Notes: a model not told the origin generated them from the sequence alone. A DNA stretch of 64,000 nucleotides from Phytophthora hibernalis (GCA_012656075.1 JAAKBF010000007.1:186001-250000); one strand, 5' to 3'. Shown: positions 1-11,572, counted from the stretch's first letter. Program-made: numbers and translations.

Positions 1-5
1 GTGAG

Positions 6-810
6 TTATGGATACCGCTGGGATACCAAAATGTGCCGAACGACGCTGGTGAATCGCGCTTTGGTGACGAGGTGGTGCGGAAACGAGCGAAAGAAGCCCT
101 CGAACAATGCTCGGTCATCTCCTGCTAGACGAATGCCGTGGAAACACGGTGTCGACATTAACTTCATCTATTCAGGGGAAATCAGTGTACCAGAGGCGGC
201 ATCAGACTGGAACTAGCACCCCAAAACGCCAGCCACAATACACTTACGAGCTGCAAGACTTCACGCCACTTCTTCACCTGAAAGGCCTCCAACGCTGCAT
301 ACGCTGGCGTGGTTACTTGTATGGGCAGGCCTGCGATGATCCAGGGTGCGTCTTCTCGTTGCTCCATTAGTTGCCGCTTCAGCACCTCACTCTTCTTTTT
401 TCGTTGTCGTCTTGCTCTGATGCATCGGTCTGAGCATCATTAGACTTGCCTTCTCTGGACGTGGCAAGTATGCGCGACTCCAAGACGCTCAGCTGAGTGT
501 CCAAAGAAGCAATAACACCTTCATTGTCTTCACCACCGTCCTTGTACCTATTCTCCTTTCGACTATTATCAGGAGGAAGTGATGCGCCTTCACCAGCATA
601 TTCATCAACGAGGTTCATCACATCCACGACCACAACAGCGCTTCCCGAATCTGCGTCTTTTAAACGAGAAAACGCCGTATCTGGATTAACGTCGAAGGGT
701 CCTCTGGTGATAGGGACCGGAAAACCAAACAGAGTCCGTGTGCATGTAAGTGGTAGCTCAGGTTCTGGCTTAATAATTTAAGAAGCTGCATGGGTGTCAC
801 CACTCTCCAT
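6..810 (-). pseudogene. Unrecognised host gene just downstream of RAD1, with stop and frameshift
   Basis: I do not recognise the family. An ATG at 810 opens a frame 20 bp beyond the RAD1 stop. Ten codons later there is an in-frame TAA (778-780), after which the same frame stays open to about 402 (VVVVDVMNLVDEYAGEGASL, then an acidic, polar stretch). At a six-base A run (396-401) the frame must shift to continue as EVLKRQLMEQREDAPWIIAG and KKWREVLQL. A plausible intron (GTAAGTG...GAATAG, 168-247) then joins a 53-residue terminal exon ending RHILVSQRYP at 6. The coherent splice and protein-like terminal exon argue for a real gene. The TAA and the shift make it a pseudogene or a sequence with two base errors. 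No domain is assigned. Confidence 0.45.
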
Positions 811-830
811 ACTGTATCGCTAATGCACCT

Positions 831-1889
831 CTAGGAAATGGACGTGTCCTCGGGGCTAATCAGGGCATCAACAAAAGCCTTGTCACCTGACCCGCTCTCA
901 ATCATGTGCTGAATCGACAAGAAACCATCGCCGTTCATTCGCAAGAACGTCTCGTTGGAGTGCGCAAGTGCCTTGAATGCCTGCTGCAGTACCTCCACGT
1001 GAAACGTTGCTGCACACGCACCACTATAGTCGCCTTCATTCGCCGGAGCGCACGAAAACTCGATAAATGCCGACGACGTTGGTGCAAAGTCAATCTCGCA
1101 CGAACCAATCTCCGAAGTCGCGCTCAGGCTCAGACACTTGGCCTCCGACCTGTCGTCCGGACTTCTACTGTCGGTATCTGCCATGGCGATCGTCACGCTC
1201 GCAGCACTGGGCAGGTCGTAGAGCTCCGCGAAGGCATCCCGCAGTGGCTCCGACTGCATAATGCAGCGCGCCACCACCGCCGACTGCTCGAAGGCACTCT
1301 CGAACTCCAATTGGCCCATGTCTCCGCCCTCGTGTTCCAGCACCTGCATCGAGCACTCGCACATGACGCCGCTGTCCTCCACGACGAGCAGCAAGCTCGC
1401 ACTCTACCAAGAAATAGGCAGCAGTTAGCAGTAGAACATCAATCAATCTACCCCCACTCTACCTCCACTCTACCTCTGGCTCGTAGGTCATTCGAAGCGA
1501 CGTCGTGACCAGCGCCGAGGGTCCGAACATGGACAGGCACTCGATCAGCAAGTTCACGTTGAGTGCGAAGCTCAGCTGTAGGGCGTCCTCCTCTTCTTCT
1601 TGTTCTCCTTCTGTACTTGAGGTAGAGCCCAACCTGTAGCTCTCGAACATCTCCCGCCCAATGGAAGTCTTGATCTGCAGAGACTTGCCCTTGAGTGCGC
1701 CGTGAAGAGCAGGCCGCGTCGGTCCACGTCGCAATGTACGCGCTGGTCCCGCTTGCCGTGCGCCAAGCAGCTCAGCAGCGTCACGAGCACCTTGATGCTC
1801 TCGGCGGTGCACGTCAGCGTCGGCAGAGGCGCGGTACTTGTGGCTGCACTTGCCCCGACCATGTCCATGTCATCGCTATTCCAAGCCAT
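831..1889 (-). CDS. RAD1: Checkpoint clamp subunit RAD1 (9-1-1 complex), frameshifted
   Basis: RAD1 with HUS1 and RAD9 forms the PCNA-like ring loaded at damaged DNA in the nucleus to activate ATR signalling. Exon 1 (1474-1889, start MAWNSDDMDM) carries the N-terminal sliding-clamp half (ESIKVLVTLLSCLAH, LNVNLLIECLSMFG, LRMTYEPE). A 70 bp phase-0 intron (1404-1473, GTAGAG...TGGTAG) follows. Exon 2 (831-1403) gives LLLVVEDSGVMCECSMQVLE, IMQSEPLRDAFAELYDLPSA and the family-typical C-terminal GFLSIQHMIES. With the frame corrected it would encode about 331 residues (human RAD1 has 282). The frame breaks near 1706, where GLLFTAH and ALKGKSLQIKTS lie in different frames; loss of one copy of a GGCGCAC heptamer would explain it. 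A start at 1934 is possible but less likely. Confidence 0.85.
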
Positions 1890-2286
1890 TTTTGATGCGA
1901 TAACGTTAGTAGCATTATTTACTCTTATTTGCACAATATTGTGAGATTACAAAAACAGGAATCTCAGGTACACAATTCAGGGTCCAGGACCATTATTAAT
2001 AGGCAAAATTTGGGTGCAGGCATAGTGAAAACAATATTCGAAAATTGTGCTGTCATCCTGGAGTCAATTGTTGTTTTGCTAGGCGTTCTCCTTTGGAATG
2101 AAGAACTCTAAGGGCATGTACTGTGGGAATTCGAGAGGATTTGACCCTTTGGAGTTTTTTCTCGGTTTGCGGATTGGTCGATCCGCCGTTGCGTTTACAG
2201 TAAACCCCTAAAATCATAGGCAACCCGGAGCCGTCGCCCCGGGATACGCAGGTCGATAACAAGGCTTAAACCAAAGAAAACCCACA
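1890..2286. other. Intergenic DNA, nothing recognised
   Basis: AT-rich stretch upstream of RAD1 (it would hold the RAD1 promoter), followed by a GC-richer 150 bp segment. No protein-like frame or repeat partner was found in the window. Confidence 0.4.
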
Positions 2287-2460
2287 ACCCGCAGACCAGG
2301 AGCTCGTGAACTGCCGTTCACTAAGAGCTTGTATACTCTTGAAGCTACGCTTCCTCAAGCAAGGTACTTGTGTGACCCCGTCACCCTTAAAAGCACTTGT
2401 AGTCAATCCTACACCCACGCGGGTAGATTGAACTACCTGATCCTCTGTGGTCTCAAGGAG
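2287..2460 (+). repeat. 5' LTR remnant and leader of gypsy A
   Basis: Starting at CGCAGACCAGGAGCTCGTGA, this matches in reverse complement the inner half of the LTR at 11.57-11.92 kb and the 5' LTR of gypsy B near 58.5-58.6 kb. The outer LTR half with the TGTAGCGGGG terminus is absent. The gag ATG follows at 2470. Confidence 0.7.
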
Positions 2461-2469
2461 TGAGCCAAC

Positions 2470-3541
2470 ATGAATCGCAGTGAGTTTCTCACTTGACCGA
2501 CTCGCAGTTCGCGTCGGTCCGGAAGATGACAGGTATCTTCGGAAGAGATGCCGTGCAGAGCTTGGAACTGTCGACACATGCCGAGCAGAAACGTGTGAGA
2601 GCGTTCGACACTTATGAGCAAGGGCTCATCGCCCACGTGCAGGGTAACCTGCAGGCCCGGTCTTCGGAGCCAAGGCCGATACAGTCCAAGCCGTTGAGGC
2701 CGATGGTTCAGTCATATGACGGGAAGGAAGGAGAAAACCTTCACTTCTGGACTCGAGAAATCGAGCTTGTAATGGACACAGATCCTCTCTCGTCGGAGCT
2801 ACTTCGAGTGGCTTTCGCGCTCTCCAATCTCGGCGGTCGAGTCAAGACTTGGGCGTATACGCGCGAAGCGACAATCCTTGGATGTTTCACATCATGTGCT
2901 CAGCTGTGCGAACAGCTTCGAGCCGCGTTTCTACCGGCGAACTATGAATATCACCAGCGCTCGCGCTTTCTCACCTGTAAGCAAGGGAAGCGTGAGCTGC
3001 ATAAGAACATCCAGGAGATGCGAATACTCGTGGCGTCCCTGGTGGGGAACCCCTACCTGAACACATCAAGGTGACCGTGTTCATGGACGGCCTGAAAGTT
3101 GGTCCCGCACGCACACAACAGTTCCGCGTGCAGGTCAATTCCATGGAAGCGGCCGTCCAGGTCGCTCTCCAAGAGGAATACAGCCACGCACAAACAGGAT
3201 CGTACTCTTGTGTCTGCTTGGCAGTCTTCATCTACGGGCACTGCTGGAGGCGGTGCCGGCCAAGGAACTGGCGGAAGGCCAGTCCCTATGGACTTGGGCC
3301 TGGCCGAGCAGAACGACATCCGCTGCTTCGGCTGCGGCAAGGTCGGGCACATGAAACGTGCCTGTCCTGCGGGCGGACAAAGGAGGCATTCCCTCCTCTC
3401 CTTTCTGCTCCCAAGGGTCGTTGGCAGAAGCCGCAATCCCAAGGCCAGTGGAACGCAGGCAAACAGTAGGGGCGGGCGCCCTGCTGAAGAAAGACTAAGC
3501 TTTGTGAGAGGTGCGCGGAAGGCGCGCACCATGGAGGTTTA
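2470..3541 (+). pseudogene. Gypsy A gag with CCHC zinc knuckle
   Basis: The ATG at 2470 starts MNRSEF; a C missing near 2489 relative to copy B shifts the frame at once, after which TDSQFASVRKMTGIFGRDAV is open to 3074. The matrix/capsid-like part includes GENLHFWTREIELVMDTDPL and LRAAFLPANYEYHQRSRFL, followed by KNIQEMRILVASLV. A second shift at the CCCC run near 3050 moves the frame to VTVFMDGLKVGPARTQQFRV. A CCHC knuckle CFGCGKVGHMKRAC lies near 3320-3365. The role is packaging of element RNA into cytoplasmic particles. The second shift is also present in copy B. Confidence 0.85.
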
Positions 3542-3599
3542 GCCCCTGAGAGTATCTGTACTCTCGAAGCGAAGAAGGGCAGCGGAGGGCTACTTGTAG

Positions 3600-6500
3600 T
3601 ACACGCAATTGTACGGGAATACAATCATCCCTGGAGCATTCTGATTAATTCTGGGACGTCCAAGACCTTTGCACGCCGCCAGTCGGTCGCCCGTAACGGT
3701 GACAAGTACGCCGATGCTCTGCGAGAAAGAAAAGACAATGAGCAAGCTTCAGTCAGGCTTGCCAACGGATCTGTGGTAGAAGTACCTGACGTCCTTATGG
3801 ATCTTGCTGTCAAGTTCGAAGACTTCGACTCGACTGAACGATTCCTCGTTCTTGACATGGACAAGTATGACTTGATACTGGCATGCCAAGGCTCGAAAAG
3901 CACGAGCCCAGGATCGACTGGCGCGGCAAAGCCATAGGAGTTAGCTGGCCTGCGGCTTCTGACAGAGCCTTGGTGAGTAGTGTTCCCGCCTCTGTCCGAA
4001 CTCGAGGATCCCATGGACGCCGGTGGAATACCGCGGAGGCCTCTGCTGCTAATGAACCTGCAGCAAGCCCAAGGGTCTTGGATACATCCAGACCCGCGAG
4101 GGAAGATGCAATGCCAGCATCCTCCAGTGCACCAATTCGTTGCTCCGTACGGGCATCGAAGGACGGAACCCGTCTGCAAGAGGGCACAAGCCCACGTGAG
4201 ACCAGAGAGGTCAAGACCGTGGCCAGCGCGGAGATCGCTAGAAGCACCTCTAGTGTGGGTAACACAGTTCCACACGGGCCAGTACAGGCCTCAGGCGCAG
4301 CACCAAGACAAGATAAGGCAGAACCACGCCAGAAGACGTCTGTGGGTAACAGAGTGCCACGCCAAGCGTCTTGACAAGATGTCAGGCCCGAAGCTTGGAA
4401 TCGGTGAAGACTCTCTCGGCACCGCCGCCAGAATAATGCTATCATATCTTCGACGGCGAGACTGGCCGCAAAGTCAAGTCCGGTTCGGTCCAAATAGAGG
4501 CCCTGACAGAGATGTCAGAGCTTCTGAATCTCGAAGAAACGACTTTCTGGCCGATCTGAAGGTCGACAGGATCTGGGAGATGGTACTCCTACGACCGGAG
4601 TCCACTCCTGAAGAAGCGAACTCTTCCTCTGTAATGGACGAGGACGTCCTGGAGAAGTTCAGGAAGCAGCGCACGATGCGCTTGGGTTCTGAGATTCTCA
4701 AGACCCCGCATGACCTGGCTTACACGCTGGTTCAGGAATTCTCGCATGTGGTGTATCACCCCAATTCCTTCCCGATAGTGGGGTTCAGCACGAAGTACTG
4801 CGTCACCAGGCAGTGGCCACTGCCTCGCGCGCAGTGCGAGGTCATTGATGCCTTCTTCACTGCCAAGGCAAAGGCAGGCATGGTGCGAAAATCAAAGTCC
4901 CCGCACTCGACGCCCACGTTCTGCGTTCGCAAGCCGAACGGGAAGTGACGTCTGGTTCACCCTTATAACAAGCTGAACAGCGCGACGGTGCCGACCCAGA
5001 CATCCATCCCTCGAAAGGATGTGTTGCTAAACAACATGACCAGATGTGAGTTGAATAACGTACTGGATCTAGTAGACGGATACTACCAGATCCTGATGAG
5101 CAAAGCGACATACAGCTCACCGCGGTCAGTACCCTTCGCGGGATGCTTTGGGAATGACTGGTGATGCCGCAGGGCCTGGCCAATGCCCCAGCGACTTTCT
5201 CATGCAGCTGTTCCGACCCTTGCGCGCCTTCACGCAGACGTACTTTGACGACATCTTCGTCCATAGTGCCGAGGTGGGCAAGACGGCTATTGAGGTGCAT
5301 CTTGAGCACCTCCGTCGAGTATTCGAGGTCATGAGAGCCAACAAGCTCTATGCCAACATCGACAAATGCGTCGTTGCCGCCGGAGAAATCAAAGTTCTCG
5401 GCTGCTTTGTCAGCAGCGTCGGTGTTAGGGCTGACCCCGAGAAGGTCCGAGCCATCTCAGCCTGGCCAACGCCAAGATCCCAAACGGATATGCGTAGGTG
5501 GCTGGGTTTGGCCAACTACTTGCACAAGGACAGTGCGGGCTACGCCGGGTTGGCAAATCCCTTGTCCGATTTGTTAAAGAATGACATTGAGTGGCGCTGG
5601 GAAAGCCACCACCAGGACGCGTTTGACAGCATCAAGGCGAGCCTTCAATGCGCGCAGGTCCTGGCTCTGCCGGACGAGACGAGGTCGTTCAGTGTCATCT
5701 AAGACGCATCTGACTATGCAATCGGCTGCGCGCAGCTGCAAAACGACGAGAACGGACGCGAGCGGGTTATCTTGTTCCACTCCAGGCAGCTTAAGGCAGC
5801 CGAGAGGAACTACCTGTGCACGAGAAGGAGATCCTCGCAATTAAGTACGCCCTGGTGAAGCTCCGAGTACATCTTCTGGGCTCGACACCCTTTGCGATCT
5901 ACACCGATCACGCGTCTTTGCGGACGGCGACTAACTCGTCACACCTGTCACAGCGAATGTCCCGATGGCTGTCGTACTTCGTGGAATACAACTTCCGCGT
6001 TGAATACAAGCCTGGCAAGCTGAACGTGCTTGCCGACGCTCTGCCACGCTGTCCGGACTACGAACTGGCTCACATTACGAGAGCCACGAGTGATCTGTAT
6101 GATCGGATACGCATGGCATATCGGGACGACGAGACGCTGGCGCCTATCGTCCGATACCTCTCTGCAGGCAAAGACGCCAAGCTAACATGGCTCTCGCCGA
6201 GGCAGCGTTCGCGCCTACACCGCTATGAGTGCTGCTCTACTTCCGCATAGACCCAGCTGACCCTCCTAGGGTATTCGTTGCGAACGACGAAGACCTGAAA
6301 TACGACATACTTCTTGAGGCGCACGACACGCCTCAGGTGGCCACCTTGGTCGACAGAAGACGTTCCTCTCCGTGTCGACACACTTCTGGTGGGCCCACAT
6401 GTACACGTGGGTCACCACGTACGTCAATACATGTGAAACATGTCAGCGTATGAAGCCCTCGGGCCACGCTTCGGCTCCCCTTCAGAGTATGCCTGTCCCG

Positions 6501-6795
6501 ATGGACTGCTGGAAGTCAATGAACCTTGACTTCGTCTTCGGACTACTGGCAGACGCCCAAGGCAACATCAGTATCCTGGTGTTTGTCTGCCGTCTGATGG
6601 TACATCTCGCTCCAGTCCCCTATACGGTGACATGAGAGCCGACTGCAAAGCTGCTCCTCGATGGCGTGTTCCGCTATCACGGTCTCCCATAGACCATTGT
6701 CTCCGATCGAGACCCGCGCTTCACGGCCAGGTTCCGGAAGACCCTGTTCCAATTACTCGGAACCAGACTTCTGATGTTCACCGCGGACCAGCCAG
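3600..6795 (+). pseudogene. Gypsy A pol: protease, RT, RNase H, partial integrase
   Basis: Protease: WSILINSGTSKTF near 3640 has Asn where the catalytic Asp of a DSG triad is expected. RT: CVRKPNGK then RLVHPYNKLNSATVPTQTSI (broken by TGA at 4946), MPQGLANAP near 5165 and the catalytic box YFDDIFVHS near 5250. RNase H: DASDYAIGCAQLQNDENGRE near 5703 after an in-frame TAA, then IYTDHASLRTATNSS. Integrase: HFWWAHMYTWVTTYVNTCETC (split HHCC zinc motif) and LDFVFGLLADAQGN with the first catalytic Asp, ending at FTADQP where the MULE arm abuts. Multiple stops and shifts make it non-functional. Confidence 0.88.
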
Positions 6796-8150
6796 ATGTG
6801 GTAGATTCATCCGAAAGCAAGTGACCGACATTTCTTTGCAGCCAAGCCAGTTCGCGTCAAAGTAGTTCGACAGCTTTTGCGCCTGTCTTGACTAGCTAAC
6901 GATTTGAACTCGTCGACATTCTGCTGTAGACCCTCATCGGGCTTGATGTAGACCATGTTGTGAACACAGAAGTACATCTACTTTAAAACTTCATTGACTG
7001 TACACACCATACTTTTAGTTGACTCGCACTGCTCCACTAACCATTTGACCACGTGACCACGTGAAATTGACACAGCAGGGTCCGAGTGTTAGGAAACATG
7101 CTCAACAGTACTTCGATCTCATTGAGATCCTTATCTGCCATTATAATATTGATCTTCTCCCAATCGTTCACATCCTGGAACTGGTTGATGTCCTTCATCA
7201 TATGCCAATTCGCATTTCGTTCTATGACGGAGTGTTGCACTGCCTGGCCGTTCCAGATCTGATACATCACCATCAAAGTACAGAGTTGGTAGGTGTATCT
7301 GGAAGTCGCACAATGAAACAATGAAACATAGCAAAACATGGACAAACATGGTCTTCAAGTGAGTCTTCAAAGCAAGGCAAAACGTGGGAAGTGATAGCAA
7401 ACATGGTACTAACCTGTTCGTCTTGTGCGTGCAGTCGGTCAGCAAGATCTCGGGAAAATGCTTGAACAACTTGCGCATGTGATGTGAACTAACCGTTACA
7501 ACAGTGGTCTGACCTTCTGCGTTTTCATCGACAGCAACACATTTTCAGGTGCTTCCAGATCAAATGTAACCAGCATTTCTGCCACAAGATCCTCGTCATC
7601 CAAACGACCACCTAATACCAAACACATATTTCACGCATTAGAAGAGCATACAACAGCAACATGCATATTTACGACCTGACGATTTAACCCTCGCGATCAG
7701 GTTGCACACGTCCGTTAACTGCACGTAGTGAACAGAATTCGCGCGGATGAAGTCGTAGATTTTGCTCGCGCTGGCGCCACTCGCGACCATTAGCTTCACA
7801 TCACCCATGATAGGTGGATTTACCGGGACTTGGCGGACATAAGGGTAGCGTTGGTAAATGTCGTCCGAGACAGCATGACAGTGGGCGTAAACAGAATTCT
7901 TAACTTGAATGCTCCATTGCCCATTTTTCAACTCCACATTCTGGGCTGAAAACCACACTTGATACCCATCACCCTTCACTTTGTACCGAGGCCACTGTCC
8001 CTTGAGCGTACACGCGATTTCCACGCGTGCGTGCAAATGTAAACCCTCTTGTATGGCTCTCGATCTTCGGCACCAGAGGTATTGTACTCGTCACCAGTCA
8101 TTGGACCCAAATATAGCCGCCTATTTGGATATGTAGATGAACATAAACCT
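6796..8150 (-). mobile_element. Left arm of MULE head-to-head inverted repeat (5' part of MULE only)
   Basis: Reverse complement of 9078-10433. I found only three one-base indels along the arms (a C lost here near 8008, a C lost in the right arm near 9497, an AAAA/AAAAA difference near 6870), plus two substitutions at the inner edge. The coding pieces match the right copy residue for residue, including MADKDLNEIEVLLSMFPNTR and the intron mirror at about 7300-7414. The arm stops at 6796, so the C-terminal third of the transposase with the SWIM finger is missing. The outer end abuts gypsy A integrase directly. Confidence 0.92.
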
Positions 8151-9077
8151 GTGGTGACATTTATATATAAGGGGTAGTTTTGGCGTCAGCTTTAACCCAT
8201 TCGTAGTCCTTGGTGCTTTAATCAGCGTTTGAAAAAGATGCCTCGATTTCAAAAATGCTGCGAAAAATGGTTAGCTTTAGATTCAACGTTGAAGACAGAC
8301 CTGCAGAAAACGGACGAAACTGGGCATTCATCGTCAAAATCCCACCTTCCATAGCGTATAAATCTGCAAATGTTTCCTTGCCTTGACCAATCCTAACTGC
8401 TCATTCTAGAAGAAAAATGCAACCAGGGACTACGAATTGACTGAATCTGACGCCATTTTCGAAATCTACGGTCGAAACTACACTAACCACAGCATTTAAT
8501 GTTAGTGACTGAATAGTGTTAGTTTAATAAAACGTTTATAACACTAAATTATGTGATCCCCCAAAGCAAGAAAAATTAACACTAAAATATACTAAGCAGG
8601 GGGAAGCTTTTGAATAAAACAACGTCTCAGATTTTCATTCTTCAACTTTCTTCAAGTCTCACAGCCACACCTTTGAATTAGCCATGCTGGCCTAGCCATT
8701 TTCTGCGTGTTCCAATTATCTGCCAGGCGTGACAACATCAAAAGTGTCGGTGTGGATTGTGTACAGTAGAAGGAGGTCCTGTACAGAATTGTTGATTAAT
8801 ACGAAAATTTAATAGGCAAAATTGTCGTTGTTGGCGATACTGGCTCGTGTGAGCAATACAACGAACGCAGGTACGGTATACAAATCAGCAATTTAAGTAA
8901 GATATCATTGCAAACTCGGTGATTAACATTATTTAATTCTACACTAGTTAGTGTTAGTTTTCAATTAGCTTGATTAACGCTAATATATTTGAACCTTCAC
9001 AGTAGCCGGCCTGACAATTAATCTTAATAACTCTAATTGTTGTGGTTAGTGTACCCTATTTATCTAAATGTCAACAT
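8151..9077. other. Spacer of the MULE palindrome
   Basis: 927 bp AT-rich, no protein-like frame. Its first and last roughly 30 bases still resemble each other in inverted orientation (CATTTATATA versus CATTTAGATA), so homology between the two MULE 5' ends fades rather than ending sharply. GTTAGTGTTAGTTT-like words recur near 8510 and 8950. It probably holds the two 5' flanks, with terminal repeats or promoters that I could not delimit. Confidence 0.5.
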
Positions 9078-9126
9078 AGGTTTATGTTCATCTTCACATC
9101 CAAATAGGCGGCTATATTTGGGTCCA

Positions 9127-10907
9127 ATGACTGGTGACGAGTACAATACCTCTGGTGCCGAAGATCGAGAGCCATACAAGAGGGTTTACATTTGCACGCA
9201 CGCGTGGAAATCGCGTGTACGCTCCAAGGGACAGTGGCCTCGGTACAAAGTGAAGGGTGATGGGTATCAAGTGTGGTTTTCAGCCCAGAATGTGGAGTTG
9301 AAAAATGGGCAATGGAGCATTCAAGTTAAGAATTCTGTTTACGCCCACTGTCATGCTGTCTCGGACGACATTTACCAACGCTACCCTTATGTCCGCCAAG
9401 TCCCGGTAAATCCACCTATCATGGGTGATGTGAAGCTAATGGTCGCGAGTGGCGCCAGCGCGAGCAAAATCTACGACTTCATCCGCGCGAATTTGTTCAC
9501 TACGTGCAGTTAACGGACGTGTGCAACCTGATCGCGAGGGTTAAATCGTCAGGTCGTAAATATGCATGTTGCTGTTGTATGCTCTTCTAATGCGTGAAAT
9601 ATGTGTTTGGTATTATGTGGTCGTTTGGATGACGAGGATCTTGTGGCAGAAATGCTGGTTACATTTGATCTGGAAGCACCTGAAAATGTGTTGCTGTCGA
9701 TGAAAACGCAGAAGGTCAGACCACTGTTGTAACGGTTAGTTCACATCACATGCGCAAGTTGTTCAAGCATTTTCCCGAGATCTTGCTGACCGACTGCACG
9801 CACAAGACGAACAGGTTAGTACCATGTTTGCTATCACTTCCCACGTTTTGCCTTGCTTTGAAGACTCACTTGAAGACCATGTTTGTCCATGTTTTGCTAT
9901 GTTTCATTGTTTCATTGTGCGACTTCCAGATACACCTACCAACTCTGTACTTTGATGGTGATGTATCAGATCTGGAACGGCCAGGCAGTGCAACACTCCG
10001 TCATAGAACGAAATGCGAATTGGCATATGATGAAGGACATCAACCAGTTCCAGGATGTGAACGATTGGGAGAAGATCAATATTATAATGGCAGATAAGGA
10101 TCTCAATGAGATCGAAGTACTGTTGAGCATGTTTCCTAACACTCGGACCCTGCTGTGTCAATTTCACGTGGTCACGTGGTCAAATGGTTAGTGGAGCAGT
10201 GCGAGTCAACTAAAAGTATGGTGTGTACAGTCAATGAAGTTTTAAAGTAGATGTACTTCTGTGTTCACAACATGGTCTACATCAAGCCCGATGAGGGTCT
10301 ACAGCAGAATGTCGACGAGTTCAAATCGTTAGCTAGTCAAGACAGGCGCAAAAAGCTGTCGAACTACTTTGACGCGAACTGGCTTGGCTGCAAAGAAATG
10401 TCGGTCACTTGCTTTCGGATGAATCTACCACATTTCGCAACAGCACCAATAATCGTATTGAGATCTCCTTCGGAAAGATTAAGGTGAGTCTGGAGGGTTT
10501 AATGAGTATGAGGCAGTTTTGGAGACGGTGATTCAGTTCCAGTGTCGCAAAGAAGACGAATACGTCACTAAGGTTATAATGCCCGGGGCACAAAGAGACA
10601 TCAACTACAGAGAAGAGATGAACTTGCTATCGGGGATGACGAGTGACTGGAGGCAGAGATATTCGTCATTGCGTACAAGTTTGCAGGCGATCCTGCCCCC
10701 TTCGAGAGGTAGACGCTGGACGGCGAAGAATCGTACGTCACTTTTCTTCGCGATGGAAAATCTCTGCGTGTGTGCAAGCTCACGCGGAGTAACACTTGTG
10801 AGTTTTCCGCAATCATGAAGATGCCGTGCAAGCATGCAATGCTGTACCGGAAACATGCCGCTGATTTGCTGACGATTCCGTACCCTGCGCATCAGCACGA
10901 ACAGTGA
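9127..10907 (+). pseudogene. MULE transposase with SWIM zinc finger (right copy)
   Basis: Mutator-like DDE transposase for cut-and-paste transposition. From MTGDEYNTSGAEDREPYKRV it gives an N-terminal DNA-binding-like segment (YICTHAWKSRVRSKGQWPRY), a frame break near 9497 from a lost C, then HMRKLFKHFPEILLTDCTHKTNR. A clean intron (9815-9929, GTTAGT...TTCCAG) restores YTYQLCTLMVM. The transposase core reads NWHMMKDINQF and IMADKDLNEIEVL, then TLLCQFHVV. Distal pieces include NMVYIKPDEGLQQNVDEFKS and a SWIM motif CEFSAIMKMPCKH (from 10797), ending HQHEQ stop. Shifts near 9497, 10190 and 10500 make it a pseudogene. The family is widespread in Phytophthora. Confidence 0.85.
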
Positions 10908-11572
10908 TGAAATTACACGAAATAAGCGCATGACTGAGAAAGAGAAATATATAAGCGCTCAAGTGTTTTCAGCAGAACCACAAGCGAACTACCGATTAGC
11001 CAGATGAGAAGTTCCAGGCGGCACTAAAAACTTGGAAAGCTGGTGCGTCAATGTGGCCAAGTCGATGAAGACGTTTGGTCGCCCAGATGTATAGCGCAAG
11101 CCCAACCGGACTTTCCTGAAAACGGGTGTAATGCTGAATGCAGATTAACCCCAGGAATGGAGGTGTGTCTCCTTGTGCAATACCTTTCGGTGTCGTTTAT
11201 CTTCAATACTTGGATTCGCACCGTGTGAGTTGTTCTACACGTGAGGACTTGAGCGTGAGGCTGAACGTAACCTTCTTGGACGTAGCTTCCACGGCTCGAG
11301 AGAACCATTAGACAATAACACAGAAATACTAAATATATAGCCGTCACTTATTCTTTGAGACCCTGAGACGGTGGGTCTATACTCCAGTCAACCAAGCCAC
11401 TCCCAGGACACTGATCAGTCCTGGATGGCTGTTCAAACGCGCACAACCCCCACCAGTGAGGGAATAATAAACAGAACAATACAGTCCTATCACTCGATAA
11501 TCGGATGCTTCGAATCCCTAGACGAAGACTATCTTAAACGTCCAAAGACGTAGTTAATATGAAATGCGGGAG
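10908..11572. other. Non-coding; weak LTR-like similarity to 14.3 kb
   Basis: No coding sequence recognised. From about 11325 the order of short words (AATACTAAATATATAGCC, a GTGGGTCT box, then TCCTGGATGG) loosely follows 14250-14400 (AAATACAAATATACAGCC, GTGGGGTCTT, CTCTGGATG). This suggests two highly diverged copies of one LTR type, possibly flanking the gag-like region between them. Confidence 0.3.

Larger units (their letters stand above)
2287..6795 (+). mobile_element. Ty3/gypsy retrotransposon A, truncated at both ends
   Basis: Gag, protease, reverse transcriptase, RNase H and integrase follow in the gypsy order. The 5' end starts inside the LTR: it lacks the outer part present in copy B and in the LTR at 11.6-11.9 kb. 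The 3' end stops abruptly at 6795 inside the integrase core, exactly where the MULE inverted repeat begins; the C-terminal integrase, chromodomain and 3' LTR are not found on this strand. Element B (54.1-58.9 kb, minus) is the same family and shares most of the sequence and several defects. Many frameshifts; not autonomous. Confidence 0.9.

Noticed and set aside
906..1508. Plus-strand frame of 200 residues
   Set aside because: Antisense of RAD1 exon 2 with no recognisable content; RAD1 motifs are on the minus strand.
4857..5309. Minus-strand frames over gypsy A RT
   Set aside because: Shadows of the RT region; the plus strand carries CVRKPNGK, MPQG and YFDD.
8151..9077. Possible CRISPR-like or origin function for the palindrome spacer
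   Set aside because: No regularly spaced repeats; the genome is eukaryotic and the structure is fully explained by a duplicated MULE 5' end.
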